Assembly (NCBI GenBank): GCA_030683705.1
Contig: JAUXPP010000142.1
Coordinates: 1 to 64,000 of the forward strand
From: Polaromonas sp.
GTDB taxonomy: Bacteria; Pseudomonadota; Gammaproteobacteria; Burkholderiales; Burkholderiaceae_C
Reading direction: 5' to 3'
DNA: 64,000 nt
Shown here: positions 44,789 to 53,084 of the stretch, in pieces
How positions within the stretch are numbered: position 1 is the stretch's first letter
Layout of the letters: each line of letters starts with the position of its first letter
Program-made: the position numbers and the translations under genes
Notes under the pieces: generated by a model
Seen by the model: only the letters and a program-made list of their open reading frames with translations
Told to the model about the DNA's origin: nothing
Database searches by the model: none

Positions 44789-45685
44789 TTATTTGGGCGG
44801 CAGGTACTTGGCCGGGTCCACCGGCTTGCCCTGGCGGCGGATTTCGAAATGCAGCTTCACGCGGTCGGCGTCGCTGTTGCCCATCTCGGCAATCTTCTGG
44901 CCCTTGCGCACCGACTGGTCTTCCTTGACCAGCAGGGTCTGGTTGTGTGCATAGGCCGTCAGGAAGGTGTTGTTGTGCTTGAGGATGATCAGGTTGCCGT
45001 AACCGCGCAGGCCGGCACCGGCATACACGACGCGGCCGTCGGCCGAAGCCATCACCGCGTCGCCGGCCTTGCCGGCGATGTCCATGCCCTTGTTCTTGGC
45101 CTCGTCGAAGCCTGCCAGCACGGCGCCCTGCGCCGGCCAGATCCAGGCCACGTCCTCGTCGCCACCGCTGGCCGCGGGCTTGGGCGCGCTGGACGCCGCT
45201 GCGGGCGCACTGGCTGCCGGCGCCGGGCTGACCGGCGTGACCGTGCTGGACGTCACCGGCCGCGCCACCGCCACCGGCTCCGGCGGCACCACACGCAGCA
45301 CCTGGCCGACCTCGATCAGGTTGGGGTTCTCGAGATTGCTCCAGCGGCCGATGTCGCGCCAGTTCTGGCCGGTGTCCAGGCCGATGCGAATCAGCGTGTC
45401 ACCGGGCTTGACCGTGTAGTAACCGGGTTTGCCGGCGTTTTCGGCACCGGGCAGCAGCTTGACACTGGCAGGATCCACGGCCGCAGCGGGCGGGCGTGTC
45501 ATGCCGGTGCCCCGGTCTTCGACCGGTGCGCGGTTCGGGCCACGCGAGCCGCAGGCCGCCACCAGCAGCACGGCGGCGGCCAGCAGGCAGCTCAGGGCCA
45601 GGCGAGCGGCGCCCTTGCCGGCGCGGGGCGCTTCAAGGGCCGTGGGAGAAAACGCTGCCATGGGAAGCCCTGCTTGTTGATTCAT
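44789..45685 (-). CDS. nlpD: Murein hydrolase activator NlpD
   Basis: Lipoprotein that activates amidases at the division septum. The 298-aa protein has a lipobox (LVAAC, lipidated Cys near residue 44), a LysM domain (YYTVKPGDTLIRIGLDTGQNWRDIGRWSN), an Ala/Pro-rich linker and a LytM/M23 domain in which zinc-binding residues are partly lost (KGMDIAG; LHFEIRRQGKPVDP), as in NlpD activators. Start MNQQAGLP at 45685 rather than the track TTG. Downstream of surE-pcm on the same strand, but no rpoS follows; a terminator does. Confidence 0.9.
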   Translation of the reverse strand: MNQQAGLPMAAFSPTALEAPRAGKGAARLALSCLLAAAVLLVAACGSRGPNRAPVEDRGTGMTRPPAAAVDPASVKLLPGAENAGKPGYYTVKPGDTLIRIGLDTGQNWRDIGRWSNLENPNLIEVGQVLRVVPPEPVAVARPVTSSTVTPVSPAPAASAPAAASSAPKPAASGGDEDVAWIWPAQGAVLAGFDEAKNKGMDIAGKAGDAVMASADGRVVYAGAGLRGYGNLIILKHNNTFLTAYAHNQTLLVKEDQSVRKGQKIAEMGNSDADRVKLHFEIRRQGKPVDPAKYLPPK

Positions 45686-45781
45686 TGATGTAGTTACCTT
45701 TTCCAAATGCTGTGGATGACAGGTGTGACGCGTGGCGCCGGTTTTGGTTCAGGACAGCCAGCCCGTGCTTGTGGGCGCTGG

Positions 45782-46612
45782 TTAGCTGGTGCCCGATTTT
45801 AAAGGGACAAAGTGCACGGCCTCCAGAACCGTCTGCGTCACGCCCTGCGCGGTCTTGTCGAGTACCACCAGTGCCTGGGCGCCGCCGGCCATGTGCATGG
45901 GCGCGACCAGGCGGCCGCCGACGGCCAGTTGTTCCACCCAGGCCGGCGGAATCGCCTCACCGCCGGCCGCCGCGATGATGGCCGCATACGGCGCGCCCTT
46001 GGCGTAACCCACCATGCCGTCGCCGAACAGCAAATGCACATTGGCCAGCCGGAAGGCGCGCAGGTTCTCGCGCGCCTTGTCGTGCAGCCCGCGCAGGCGC
46101 TCGATGCTGTAGACCTCGCTGGCGAGCTGGCCCAGCACCGCCGCCTGGTAGCCGCAGCCGGTGCCGATCTCCAGCACCCGGCCCAGTTTGCCGGCCGGGC
46201 TGCCCGCCCCCTGGCGCAGCAACTCCAGCATGCGTGCCACCACATTGGGCTTGGAAATCGTCTGGCCCAGGCCGATCGGCAGGCTGGTGTCTTCGTAGGC
46301 CTGGTTGACCAGAGCGGTATCGACAAACCGGTGCCGCTCCACATGCCCCATCGCGGCCAGCACCTGCGCATCGGAAATGCCCTGCCCGGCGAGTTTTTGC
46401 ACCATGCGCGCGCGCACCGCACGGGAATCCAGGCCGACGCCGCTCGAGACCACGGTCTTGGCCGGCGTTTTCATGTCAAAAATACCTGTAGCCCTTTCTG
46501 GATGAGCGCGGCCAGCTACTTTTTTGGTAGCAGATGGCGTGCCGGCGTCAGGCTCCAGCCGGACCGGAAAGCCCGGGCGTTGGGCCGCTGTGGGCTTGGC
46601 CGGCGGCTTCAT
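45782..46612 (-). CDS. pcm: Protein-L-isoaspartate O-methyltransferase
   Basis: Repairs isoaspartyl residues using SAM. The 276-aa protein has LEIGTGCGYQAAVLGQLA (SAM site), DTALVNQAYEDTSLPIGLGQTISKP and GGRLVAPM motifs. The chosen ATG overlaps the surE stop (ATGA), giving an N-terminal extension of about 65 residues before AVRARMVQKLAGQG; part of it (ATKKVAG) is encoded by the palindromic element. An internal start at MKTPAKTVV (46474) is the alternative. Confidence 0.9.
   Translation of the reverse strand: MKPPAKPTAAQRPGFPVRLEPDAGTPSATKKVAGRAHPERATGIFDMKTPAKTVVSSGVGLDSRAVRARMVQKLAGQGISDAQVLAAMGHVERHRFVDTALVNQAYEDTSLPIGLGQTISKPNVVARMLELLRQGAGSPAGKLGRVLEIGTGCGYQAAVLGQLASEVYSIERLRGLHDKARENLRAFRLANVHLLFGDGMVGYAKGAPYAAIIAAAGGEAIPPAWVEQLAVGGRLVAPMHMAGGAQALVVLDKTAQGVTQTVLEAVHFVPLKSGTS
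46510..46561. repeat. Dispersed palindromic element, copy 11 (pcm N-terminus)
   Basis: AGCTACTTTTTTGGTAGCA hairpin, GATGGCGTGCCGGCGTCA and GGCTCCAGCC, in frame in the N-terminal extension of pcm. Confidence 0.6.
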
Positions 46613-47415
46613 GCGGCCAGCGGCGTGGCGGCGCTGTCCTGGGTGAGTTTGGCCGCGGTCTGCGCCCAGTAAGGCAGGCGCTCATGGTCGGTCAGGTCCA
46701 CCTGCAGCGGCGTGATGGCGATGAAGCCATGCCGGGTGGCAAAAAAGTCGGTGCCTTCGCCCTCTTCCTTGGCCGGCCCCGCACCGCCTATCCAGTACAT
46801 GGTTTCGCCGCGCGGGCTGGTCTGGGTGATCACGCGTTCGGCCGCATGGCGCCGGCCCAGGCGGCAGACCTTGTAGCCCTGGAGCTGCTCGTCGGGCAGG
46901 TTGGGAATGTTCACGTTGAGCAGCCAGGGCGCCACCGTCGGCAAGGCACCCTCGGAGATTTTTTCCAGCGAGGGGATCAACTGCTGCACCAGGTCGCGCG
47001 CGCGCCGGCCTGCAGTGTCGATGTGGCCCCAGCCCTTTTCGGTCTGCGAAAACGCGATCGACGGGATGCCGAACAGATAACCTTCCATGGCCGCGCCGAC
47101 GGTGCCCGAATAAATCGTGTCGTCGCCCATGTTGGCGCCGTTGTTGATGCCCGACACCACCAGGTCGGGCCGGTAGCCCAGCAGGCCGGTCAGCGCAATG
47201 TGCACGCAGTCGGCCGGTGTGCCGTTGATGTAGCGAAAACCGTTGGCCGCCGTCTGTACATACATCGGCGAATGCAGGGTCAGCGCATTCGATTTGGCAC
47301 TGTTGTTCTGCTCGGGCGCCACCACCTCCACATCGGCAATGTCCTTCAGGGCGTCGTACAGGGCAATGATGCCGGAGGCCTGGTAGCCGTCGTCGTTGCA
47401 GATCAGGATTTTCAT
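46609..47415 (-). CDS. surE: 5'/3'-nucleotidase SurE
   Basis: Metal-dependent phosphatase acting on nucleoside monophosphates and short polyphosphate. The 268-aa protein begins MKILICNDDGYQASGI with the metal-binding NDD, followed by VVAPEQNNSAKSNALT and VVSGINNGANMGDDTIYSGTVGAA. First gene of the surE-pcm-nlpD operon. Confidence 0.96.
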   Translation of the reverse strand: MKILICNDDGYQASGIIALYDALKDIADVEVVAPEQNNSAKSNALTLHSPMYVQTAANGFRYINGTPADCVHIALTGLLGYRPDLVVSGINNGANMGDDTIYSGTVGAAMEGYLFGIPSIAFSQTEKGWGHIDTAGRRARDLVQQLIPSLEKISEGALPTVAPWLLNVNIPNLPDEQLQGYKVCRLGRRHAAERVITQTSPRGETMYWIGGAGPAKEEGEGTDFFATRHGFIAITPLQVDLTDHERLPYWAQTAAKLTQDSAATPLAA

Positions 47416-47528
47416 GCATCGATTTTACGGTCTCACGGGCGACAAACCCGGGGCCCGCAAGGCCTATTTGGCCTCGCAACCTGCCTATGATCTGTAACCC
47501 CCACGTTTTTCACTGCGTGTAATGCACT

Positions 47529-47575
47529 GCCCCCCGAGGGGGCTATTTTTCCTAGGGGCGGCCCGTCGGAAAAAT
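47529..47575. repeat. Compound inverted repeats upstream of the quinone oxidoreductase
   Basis: GCCCCC-CGA-GGGGGC (47529-47543) directly followed by ATTTTTCC-N15-GGAAAAAT (47545-47575). It could be a terminator/operator pair or a repeat of another family; only one copy is seen in this window. Confidence 0.5.
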
Positions 47576-47616
47576 GCATGGAATTTTCGCCGCGATAACC
47601 ATCAATGGAGACCCTC

Positions 47617-48591
47617 ATGCATGCCTGGCTTTGTGAAGACCCCACCGGCGTTGACGCCCTGACCTGGAAAGAACTGCCCACGCCCGAGCCGAAAGCCGGC
47701 GAGGTGCGTATCGCGATCAAGGCCGCGAGCCTGAACTTCCCGGATCTGCTGATCGTGCAGAACAAGTACCAGATCAAGCCGCCGCTGCCCTTTGTGCCAG
47801 GCTCCGAATACGCCGGCGTGATTGAAGCCGTGGGTGAAGGCGTCAAACACCTGAAGGTCGGCCAGAACGTGGCCTGCCTGTCCGGCACCGGCGGTTTCGG
47901 CACCCACACCATCGCGCCGGCAGCCCTGTGCATGCCGCTGCCTGATGGATTCCCCCATGTCGATGCCGCGGCCTTCATCATGATTTACGCCACCTCGCAC
48001 CATGCGCTGGTGGATCGCGCACAGCTCAAGGCCGGTGAAACCGTGCTGGTGCTGGGCGCCGCCGGCGGCGTCGGCACCTCGGCCATCCAGATCGCCAAGG
48101 CGCTGGGCGCGAAAGTGATCGCGGCGGCATCGACCGACGAAAAATGCGCGCTGTGCACGTCCATCGGTGCCGACGCCACCATCAACTACAGCAGGGAAAA
48201 CCTGCGCGAAGCCATCAAGACGCTGACCGGTGGCAAGGGCCCGGACGTGATTTACGACCCGGTGGGCGGAGAGTTCGCCGAGCCGGCCTTCCGCTCCATC
48301 GCCTGGCGTGGCCGTTACCTGGTGGTCGGTTTCGCCTCGGGACCGATCCCCTCGCTGCCGCTGAACCTGACGCTGCTCAAGGGCGCCTCCATCGTCGGCG
48401 TGTTCTGGGGCGGCTTCGCCAAGAACGAGCCCAAGGCCAGCGCCGCCGCCATGGCTGAACTCGCCCAGTGGTATGCCCAGGGCAAGATCAAGCCGGTGAT
48501 CGACCGCACCATGCCCATGGCCGAGCTCAAGGCCGCCTATGCCCACATGGGCTCGCGTGGCGTCAAGGGCAAGCTGGTGATGGTCAACTGA
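47617..48591 (+). CDS. NADPH:quinone oxidoreductase-family (zinc-independent MDR) protein
   Basis: 324-aa medium-chain reductase: GroES-like N-terminus (PFVPGSEYAGVIEAVGEGV), Rossmann motif VLVLGAAGGVGTSAIQIAKALGA and a C-terminal segment GRYLVVGFASG. No zinc ligands of alcohol dehydrogenases are visible, so quinone or enone reduction is more likely. GGAG six bases before the ATG at 47617 favours it over the upstream ATG at 47605. Divergent from surE. Confidence 0.88.
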   Translation: MHAWLCEDPTGVDALTWKELPTPEPKAGEVRIAIKAASLNFPDLLIVQNKYQIKPPLPFVPGSEYAGVIEAVGEGVKHLKVGQNVACLSGTGGFGTHTIAPAALCMPLPDGFPHVDAAAFIMIYATSHHALVDRAQLKAGETVLVLGAAGGVGTSAIQIAKALGAKVIAAASTDEKCALCTSIGADATINYSRENLREAIKTLTGGKGPDVIYDPVGGEFAEPAFRSIAWRGRYLVVGFASGPIPSLPLNLTLLKGASIVGVFWGGFAKNEPKASAAAMAELAQWYAQGKIKPVIDRTMPMAELKAAYAHMGSRGVKGKLVMVN

Positions 48592-48703
48592 GTGCAGCCA
48601 GCCGGCGCCAGCGGCGGGTTGTTGCACCGCGATCACAGGGGAAACATCTGCTTACGACTAGGCCTTATGGGTATATATTGAAAGTTCCTATTAAAGGCGG
48701 CTC

Positions 48704-49144
48704 ATGAACAAACCAACCATGCTGGTGGTGGAAGACAACCCTGACCACCTGGAATTGACGCTGACGACGCTGGAGGCCAACGGCGCGCCCCACCACATCG
48801 TGGTGGCCCGCGACGGCCAGCAGGCGCTGGACTACCTGTTCTGCGAGGGCCCGCACAGCGGCCGCCATCACGACGAGCAGCCCGAACTCGTGCTGCTGGA
48901 CCTGAACATGCCGAAAATGAACGGGCTGCAGGTGCTGCAGCGCATGCGCAATGACCCGCGAACGTTTTTTGTGCCGGTGGTTTTGCTGACCTCGGCCAGC
49001 GAACAGTCCGACGCGGTGCGCGAACTCACGGGCGGGCTCAACAGCTACATCGGCAAGCCGCTGGACTACCGGGAGTTCGAAGCCCGGCTCGAGGAAGTCC
49101 GGGAGTACTGGCGCACCTCCAACTTCGCTCCCCTGATGTCCTGA
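48704..49144 (+). CDS. Single-domain response regulator (Rcp1-like receiver)
   Basis: 146-aa CheY-like receiver without an output domain: acidic pocket VVEDN, phospho-acceptor LVLLDLNMPKMNG, conserved T/S (LLTSAS) and K (YIGKPLDY). The long loop before the acceptor (LFCEGPHSGRHHDEQPEL) is typical of phytochrome-partner Rcp1-like receivers. No kinase gene is adjacent. A TATATT -10 lies about 30 bases upstream. Confidence 0.9.
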   Translation: MNKPTMLVVEDNPDHLELTLTTLEANGAPHHIVVARDGQQALDYLFCEGPHSGRHHDEQPELVLLDLNMPKMNGLQVLQRMRNDPRTFFVPVVLLTSASEQSDAVRELTGGLNSYIGKPLDYREFEARLEEVREYWRTSNFAPLMS

Positions 49145-49166
49145 AAAAGCGGCGGCAAGCGCCCAC

Positions 49167-49194
49167 AAAAAAGCCCCTGTGAAGGGGCTTTTTG
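49167..49194 (+). terminator. Terminator after the response regulator
   Basis: AAAAAGCCCCT-GTGA-AGGGGCTTTTT stem with a T-tail. Confidence 0.85.
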
Positions 49195-49199
49195 AATAC

Positions 49200-49276
49200 T
49201 GGGGTGGCTGATGGGGCTCGAACCCACGACAACAGGAATCACAATCCTGGACTCTACCAACTGAGCTACAGCCACC
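49200..49276 (-). tRNA. tRNA-His (GTG)
   Basis: Minus-strand cloverleaf beginning GGTGGCTGTAGCTCAGTTGG, anticodon loop TTGTGAT with anticodon GTG, T-arm GTGGGTTCGAGCCC, and acceptor ending CACC-CCA with encoded CCA. The extra 5' G (G-1 opposite C73) is the tRNA-His identity feature. Lies downstream of ppiD on the same strand. Confidence 0.96.
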
Positions 49277-49328
49277 GGAGCCTCGAATTATAGCGGGTCC
49301 CGCGCGACTGTTCGCGCGGCACCCGGCT

Positions 49329-51236
49329 TTATGCGCCGGTTTTCTGCTCGGGACGGCTCACCTTGATGTCGGCCTTGAAGCGTTCTTTCAGGATGTTGTA
49401 GTAGGCCAGGCTCTCGGCCGAGGTCCACCACTGCGTGTACTGGGTCTGCTCCTGCTGAGCCTGGGCCGGCGCAGGCGCCTGGCGCGGCAGAACCTTGAGC
49501 ACCTTGACCACGGCGTAGCCCTGGGCGCCCAGGTCCACACCCACCAGGGCAGGCAAGCTGGCCGTATCGGCGCTCAGGGCCGCCTTCAGGGCGTCGATCG
49601 GCAACTGCTGCGCCTGTTCGCGCGACACCACCACCGCCGGCGGCATGGCGGCTGTCGCCGGGCTGGCTTTCCAGGCGGAGAGTTTCTCTGCGCCGTCCTT
49701 GCGCGCCATTTCGGCACCGCGCTGCTGCTGCAGGCGCTGGCGCACCTGGTCCCTGACTTCAGCCAGCGGCAAGGCCCGTGCGGGCGTGTGCTGCGTGATG
49801 CGGCCCGACACGAGCTGATTGCCGCCCAGGTCGACGGCTTCGGTGTTGCGCTTTCTCTCGATGGCATCCGGCGAAAACAGGGCTTCAAGGAATTTGGGAT
49901 TGGCCAGGGCGCCGGTGGCGCCGGAGGCCGGCGCACGGGTCAGCTTGCTGGCGGTCCGGACTTCCAGCTTCAGGCGTTCGGCAATCGGGCGCAGGCTCTC
50001 GGACTGCTCGTACACCGCGTTGCTGAAGGCCTCGGCCGTCTCCGCGAATTTCTTGAGGGCCTGCTGCTGGCGCAGGTCGGCTTCGAGCTCTGGCTTCATC
50101 TCCTCAAACGTTTTCTGCTTGGGCGCCCGGATGTCGGTCAGCCGGATGATGTGGTAACCAAACTCGGTCTCGACCACATCGCTGATGTCGCCCTTCTTCA
50201 TCGCGAAGGCGGCGTCGGCAAAAGGCTTGACCATGGACTTGCGGGAAAAGAAATCGAGATCGCCGCCGTTGGCCGCCGAGCCCGTGTCGCTGGAGTTCTT
50301 GCGGGCCAGATCGGCAAACGAGTCCGGCGCCTTCTTCACCGCGGCGAGCAGCTGCTCGGCTTTTTCCTTTGCTTTCTGCCGGTCTGCGGCGGGGGCGGAC
50401 GCGGGTGCTTCGATCAGGATGTGGCTGGCGCGGCGCTCTTCATTGCCGGCGAGCTGGGCCGCGTTCTGCTCGTAATAAGTCTTCAGATCCTGCTCATTGA
50501 GCGTGATGCCTTTTGTCACCGCATCCTGGTTGAGCACCACGTACTCGATGTCCACCTGCTCCGGCGCCTGGAACAGAGCCTGGTTGTCCTTGTAGAACTG
50601 TTCGAGCTCGGCATCGCTGGGATTGACACGCGCGGCGTAGTCCGCCGTGTTGAAGCGGGCGAACTGGACTTCGCGCTTTTCAAAAAAAGCATTGAGCGAC
50701 ACATCCGCCGCCCCCTTGGCCGCAAAACCACTGCCGGCCACACCCAGCATCACCTGGCGCGTCGCAAGCTCCGCTCGCAGGCTGGCCTCATAGGCTTCCG
50801 GCGTCATCCCGGCCTGCGCAATAAAGCCGGCGCGGTCGAATTTGCCGTCGGGCAAGCGGAATGATGCAATGGCCTTGTCTTCGGCATACAGCCGCTGCAG
50901 CTTCTGGTCGGGAACCACCAGGCCGCTCTTGAAGGCCGCGACAGCGAACACACGGTCGCGCACCAGGCGTTCCAGCGTCGCGTATTTGGCTTCGGGCGAA
51001 TCCAGCAACTTGGCGTCGATGGTCGGCATGGAGGCGCGCAGCCGGTTCACTTCATTCTGGTGGGCCATGTCCCATTCGGCCTGCGAGATGTCCTGGCCAT
51101 CGACCCGGGCGACCACAGCGGTGTTCTGGTCCGAACGGTTGTAGCCGTCCAGGCCGAACAGCACGAAGGACGGAACAATGAGCAGGAACAGCAAGCCCAT
51201 GGTGACCTTGGTGTGCTTGCGAATGAATTCAAACAT
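49329..51236 (-). CDS. ppiD: Periplasmic folding chaperone/peptidyl-prolyl isomerase PpiD
   Basis: Inner-membrane-anchored chaperone of exported proteins, 635 aa. N-terminal anchor (VTMGLLFLLIVPSFVLFGLDG), SurA-like N domain, one parvulin domain (RRASHILIEA ... GGDLDFFSRKSMVKPFADAAF ... TEFGYHIIRL, about 265-375) and a C-terminal chaperone domain. Placed between tRNA-Val/hupB and tRNA-His. Confidence 0.93.
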   Translation of the reverse strand: MFEFIRKHTKVTMGLLFLLIVPSFVLFGLDGYNRSDQNTAVVARVDGQDISQAEWDMAHQNEVNRLRASMPTIDAKLLDSPEAKYATLERLVRDRVFAVAAFKSGLVVPDQKLQRLYAEDKAIASFRLPDGKFDRAGFIAQAGMTPEAYEASLRAELATRQVMLGVAGSGFAAKGAADVSLNAFFEKREVQFARFNTADYAARVNPSDAELEQFYKDNQALFQAPEQVDIEYVVLNQDAVTKGITLNEQDLKTYYEQNAAQLAGNEERRASHILIEAPASAPAADRQKAKEKAEQLLAAVKKAPDSFADLARKNSSDTGSAANGGDLDFFSRKSMVKPFADAAFAMKKGDISDVVETEFGYHIIRLTDIRAPKQKTFEEMKPELEADLRQQQALKKFAETAEAFSNAVYEQSESLRPIAERLKLEVRTASKLTRAPASGATGALANPKFLEALFSPDAIERKRNTEAVDLGGNQLVSGRITQHTPARALPLAEVRDQVRQRLQQQRGAEMARKDGAEKLSAWKASPATAAMPPAVVVSREQAQQLPIDALKAALSADTASLPALVGVDLGAQGYAVVKVLKVLPRQAPAPAQAQQEQTQYTQWWTSAESLAYYNILKERFKADIKVSRPEQKTGA

Positions 51237-51298
51237 CTCGAATTTCCTGTGCTGCCGTAAACCGGCATTGATACAAATTTTCCGCCAGCCATCAATAA

Positions 51299-51323
51299 AA
51301 AAGGCGAACCCTCAGTTCGCCTT
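51299..51323 (-). terminator. Hairpin after tRNA-Val
   Basis: AAAGGCGAAC and GTTCGCCTTT stem on the minus strand, between tRNA-Val and ppiD. Confidence 0.7.
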
Positions 51324-51334
51324 TGTCCAGTTTC

Positions 51335-51410
51335 TGGTGGGTGCTGACGGGCTCGAACCGCCGACCTACGCCGTGTAAGGGCGCTGCTCTACCAACTGAG
51401 CTAAGCACCC
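51335..51410 (-). tRNA. tRNA-Val (TAC)
   Basis: Minus-strand cloverleaf starting GGGTGCTTAGCTCAGTTGG, anticodon loop CTTACAC with anticodon TAC, T-arm GGCGGTTCGAGCC and acceptor AGCACCC-A-CCA with encoded CCA; 76 nt. Follows hupB. Confidence 0.95.
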
Positions 51411-51435
51411 CACCTCAACTTTTACTTCATCGGTT

Positions 51436-51708
51436 TCAGTTCAGGGCGTCCTTGAGCGCTTTGCCTGGACGGAACTTGGGCACCTTGGCTGCCTTGATTT
51501 TAATCGCATCGCCGGTACGCGGGTTGCGGCCGGTGCGGGCAGCGCGTTTGCCGACGGCAAACGTGCCAAAACCCACCAGAGACACGGAGCCTCCTTTTTT
51601 CAGGGTTGATTTGACAGCGCCAATGGTCGACTCCAGCGCGCGCGTCGCGGCAGCTTTGGAAATGTCAGCGTTCTTGGCAATGTGCTCGATCAGTTCAGTC
51701 TTGTTCAC
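51436..51708 (-). CDS. hupB: Nucleoid protein HU-beta type
   Basis: 90-aa histone-like DNA-bending protein: [26 protein letters not shown], then [27 protein letters not shown], the beta-arm region. The start is GTG at 51708 with GAGGGG upstream, not the longer track ORF. Followed by tRNA-Val. Confidence 0.95.
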   Translation of the reverse strand: MNKTELIEHIAKNADISKAAATRALESTIGAVKSTLKKGGSVSLVGFGTFAVGKRAARTGRNPRTGDAIKIKAAKVPKFRPGKALKDALN

Positions 51709-51821
51709 AAGGAGCCCCTCGTTGATAAAGTTAATCTGGTTGTCTCTGGAAATATCTCCCCTGGACACCTGCAAAAAGATGGCAGCGGGAGGCGGCGTGT
51801 GCAGATCGTCTGCTGCGTCCA

Positions 51822-51850
51822 ATTAGAGCCATGGACTCCAACCGTGTCAA
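51822..51850 (-). promoter_or_regulatory. hupB sigma-70 promoter
   Basis: On the minus strand a perfect TTGACA, 17-base spacer and TCTAAT. It would give a leader of about 105 bases before the GTG start. Confidence 0.75.
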
Positions 51851-51970
51851 GACAACATCAGATTTTTACAACGTGCGGTGGCGGATTCTAGTCTTTTTTT
51901 TCACGCTTTCCGCGACTGTTCATGGGCACACCCAGTATTTCAGCGACCCCGCCAGACGGGCCCGTTTGCC

Positions 51971-53071
51971 TCAGCCCAGCGCCTGTGCGATGGCCTTGCC
52001 CAGGTCGGTACCGCTCGCGGTGCCGCCGAGGTCGGGCGTGCGCGGCGCGCCGCTCTGGGGACTGAGGACTTTTTCAATCGCGGCCAGTACGGCGTCGTGC
52101 GCGTCCTTGTGGCCGAGGAACTCCAGCATCATGGCGCCGCACCAGATCTGCCCGATCGGGTTGGCGATGTTGCGTCCGGCAATGTCGGGAGCCGAACCGT
52201 GCACGGGTTCGAACAACGAAGGGAAGTTGCGTTCGGGATTGAGGTTGGCGCTGGGCGCGATGCCGATGGTGCCGGTACATGCCGGGCCCAGGTCACTGAG
52301 GATGTCGCCAAACAGGTTGCTGGCCACCACCACGTCGAAGAAGTCCGGGCGTTGCACAAAGTGGGCAGTCAGGATGTCGATGTGAAACTTGTCGAGCCTG
52401 AGATCGGGATAGTTTCTGGCCATCTCGGTCACGCGTTCATCCCAGTAGGGCATGGTGATCGCAATGCCATTGGACTTGGTGGCACTGGTCAGGTGCTTTT
52501 TCGGCCGTGACTGGGCCAGCTCGAAGGCGAACTTCAGCACCCGGTCCACGCCGATGCGCGAAAAGACACTTTCCTGCATCACGATCTCGCGCTCGGTGCC
52601 GGCATACATGCGTCCACCGATGCTGGAGTATTCGCCTTCGGTGTTTTCGCGCACGATATACATGTCGATCTCGCCAGGCAGGCGCGCGCTGCCATCGCGG
52701 CGCACCACCGGCGCAATGATGCCGGGCATCAGGCGCGCGGGTCGCAGGTTGATGTACTGGTCGAATTCGCGGCGGAACAGCAACAGCGAACCCCACAGCG
52801 ACACATGGTCGGCGATTTTTTCCGGCCAGCCCACTGCACCGAAATAGATCGCGTCATGCCCGCCGATCTGGTCCTTCCAGTTGTCCGGCATCATCTGGCC
52901 GTGTTTCTCGTAGTAGTCCCAGCTTGAAAAATCGAAGTGGTCGAACTGCAGGTCGATGTTGAATTTCGAGGCCGCCGCCTCCATCACACGAATGCCCTCG
53001 GGCATGGTCTCCTTGCCGATGCCGTCGCCGGCGATGACTGCTATTCTTTTCCTGCCGCTGCTCTTGTTCAT
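51971..53071 (-). CDS. Tartrate/D-malate dehydrogenase-family enzyme
   Basis: NAD-dependent beta-decarboxylating dehydrogenase of 366 aa, of the TTC/DmlA group (tartrate dehydrogenase, D-malate dehydrogenase, isopropylmalate-dehydrogenase-like fold). Begins RIAVIAGDGIGKETMPEG; YIVRENTEGEYSSIGG, KSNGIAITMPYWDE and FEPVHGSAPDIAG are the substrate and cofactor blocks. ACAGGAAAC precedes the ATG at 53071. Thirteen bases after the hydrolase gene, so the two form an operon. Confidence 0.88.
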   Translation of the reverse strand: MNKSSGRKRIAVIAGDGIGKETMPEGIRVMEAAASKFNIDLQFDHFDFSSWDYYEKHGQMMPDNWKDQIGGHDAIYFGAVGWPEKIADHVSLWGSLLLFRREFDQYINLRPARLMPGIIAPVVRRDGSARLPGEIDMYIVRENTEGEYSSIGGRMYAGTEREIVMQESVFSRIGVDRVLKFAFELAQSRPKKHLTSATKSNGIAITMPYWDERVTEMARNYPDLRLDKFHIDILTAHFVQRPDFFDVVVASNLFGDILSDLGPACTGTIGIAPSANLNPERNFPSLFEPVHGSAPDIAGRNIANPIGQIWCGAMMLEFLGHKDAHDAVLAAIEKVLSPQSGAPRTPDLGGTASGTDLGKAIAQALG

Positions 53072-53084
53072 GGTGTTTCCTGTT

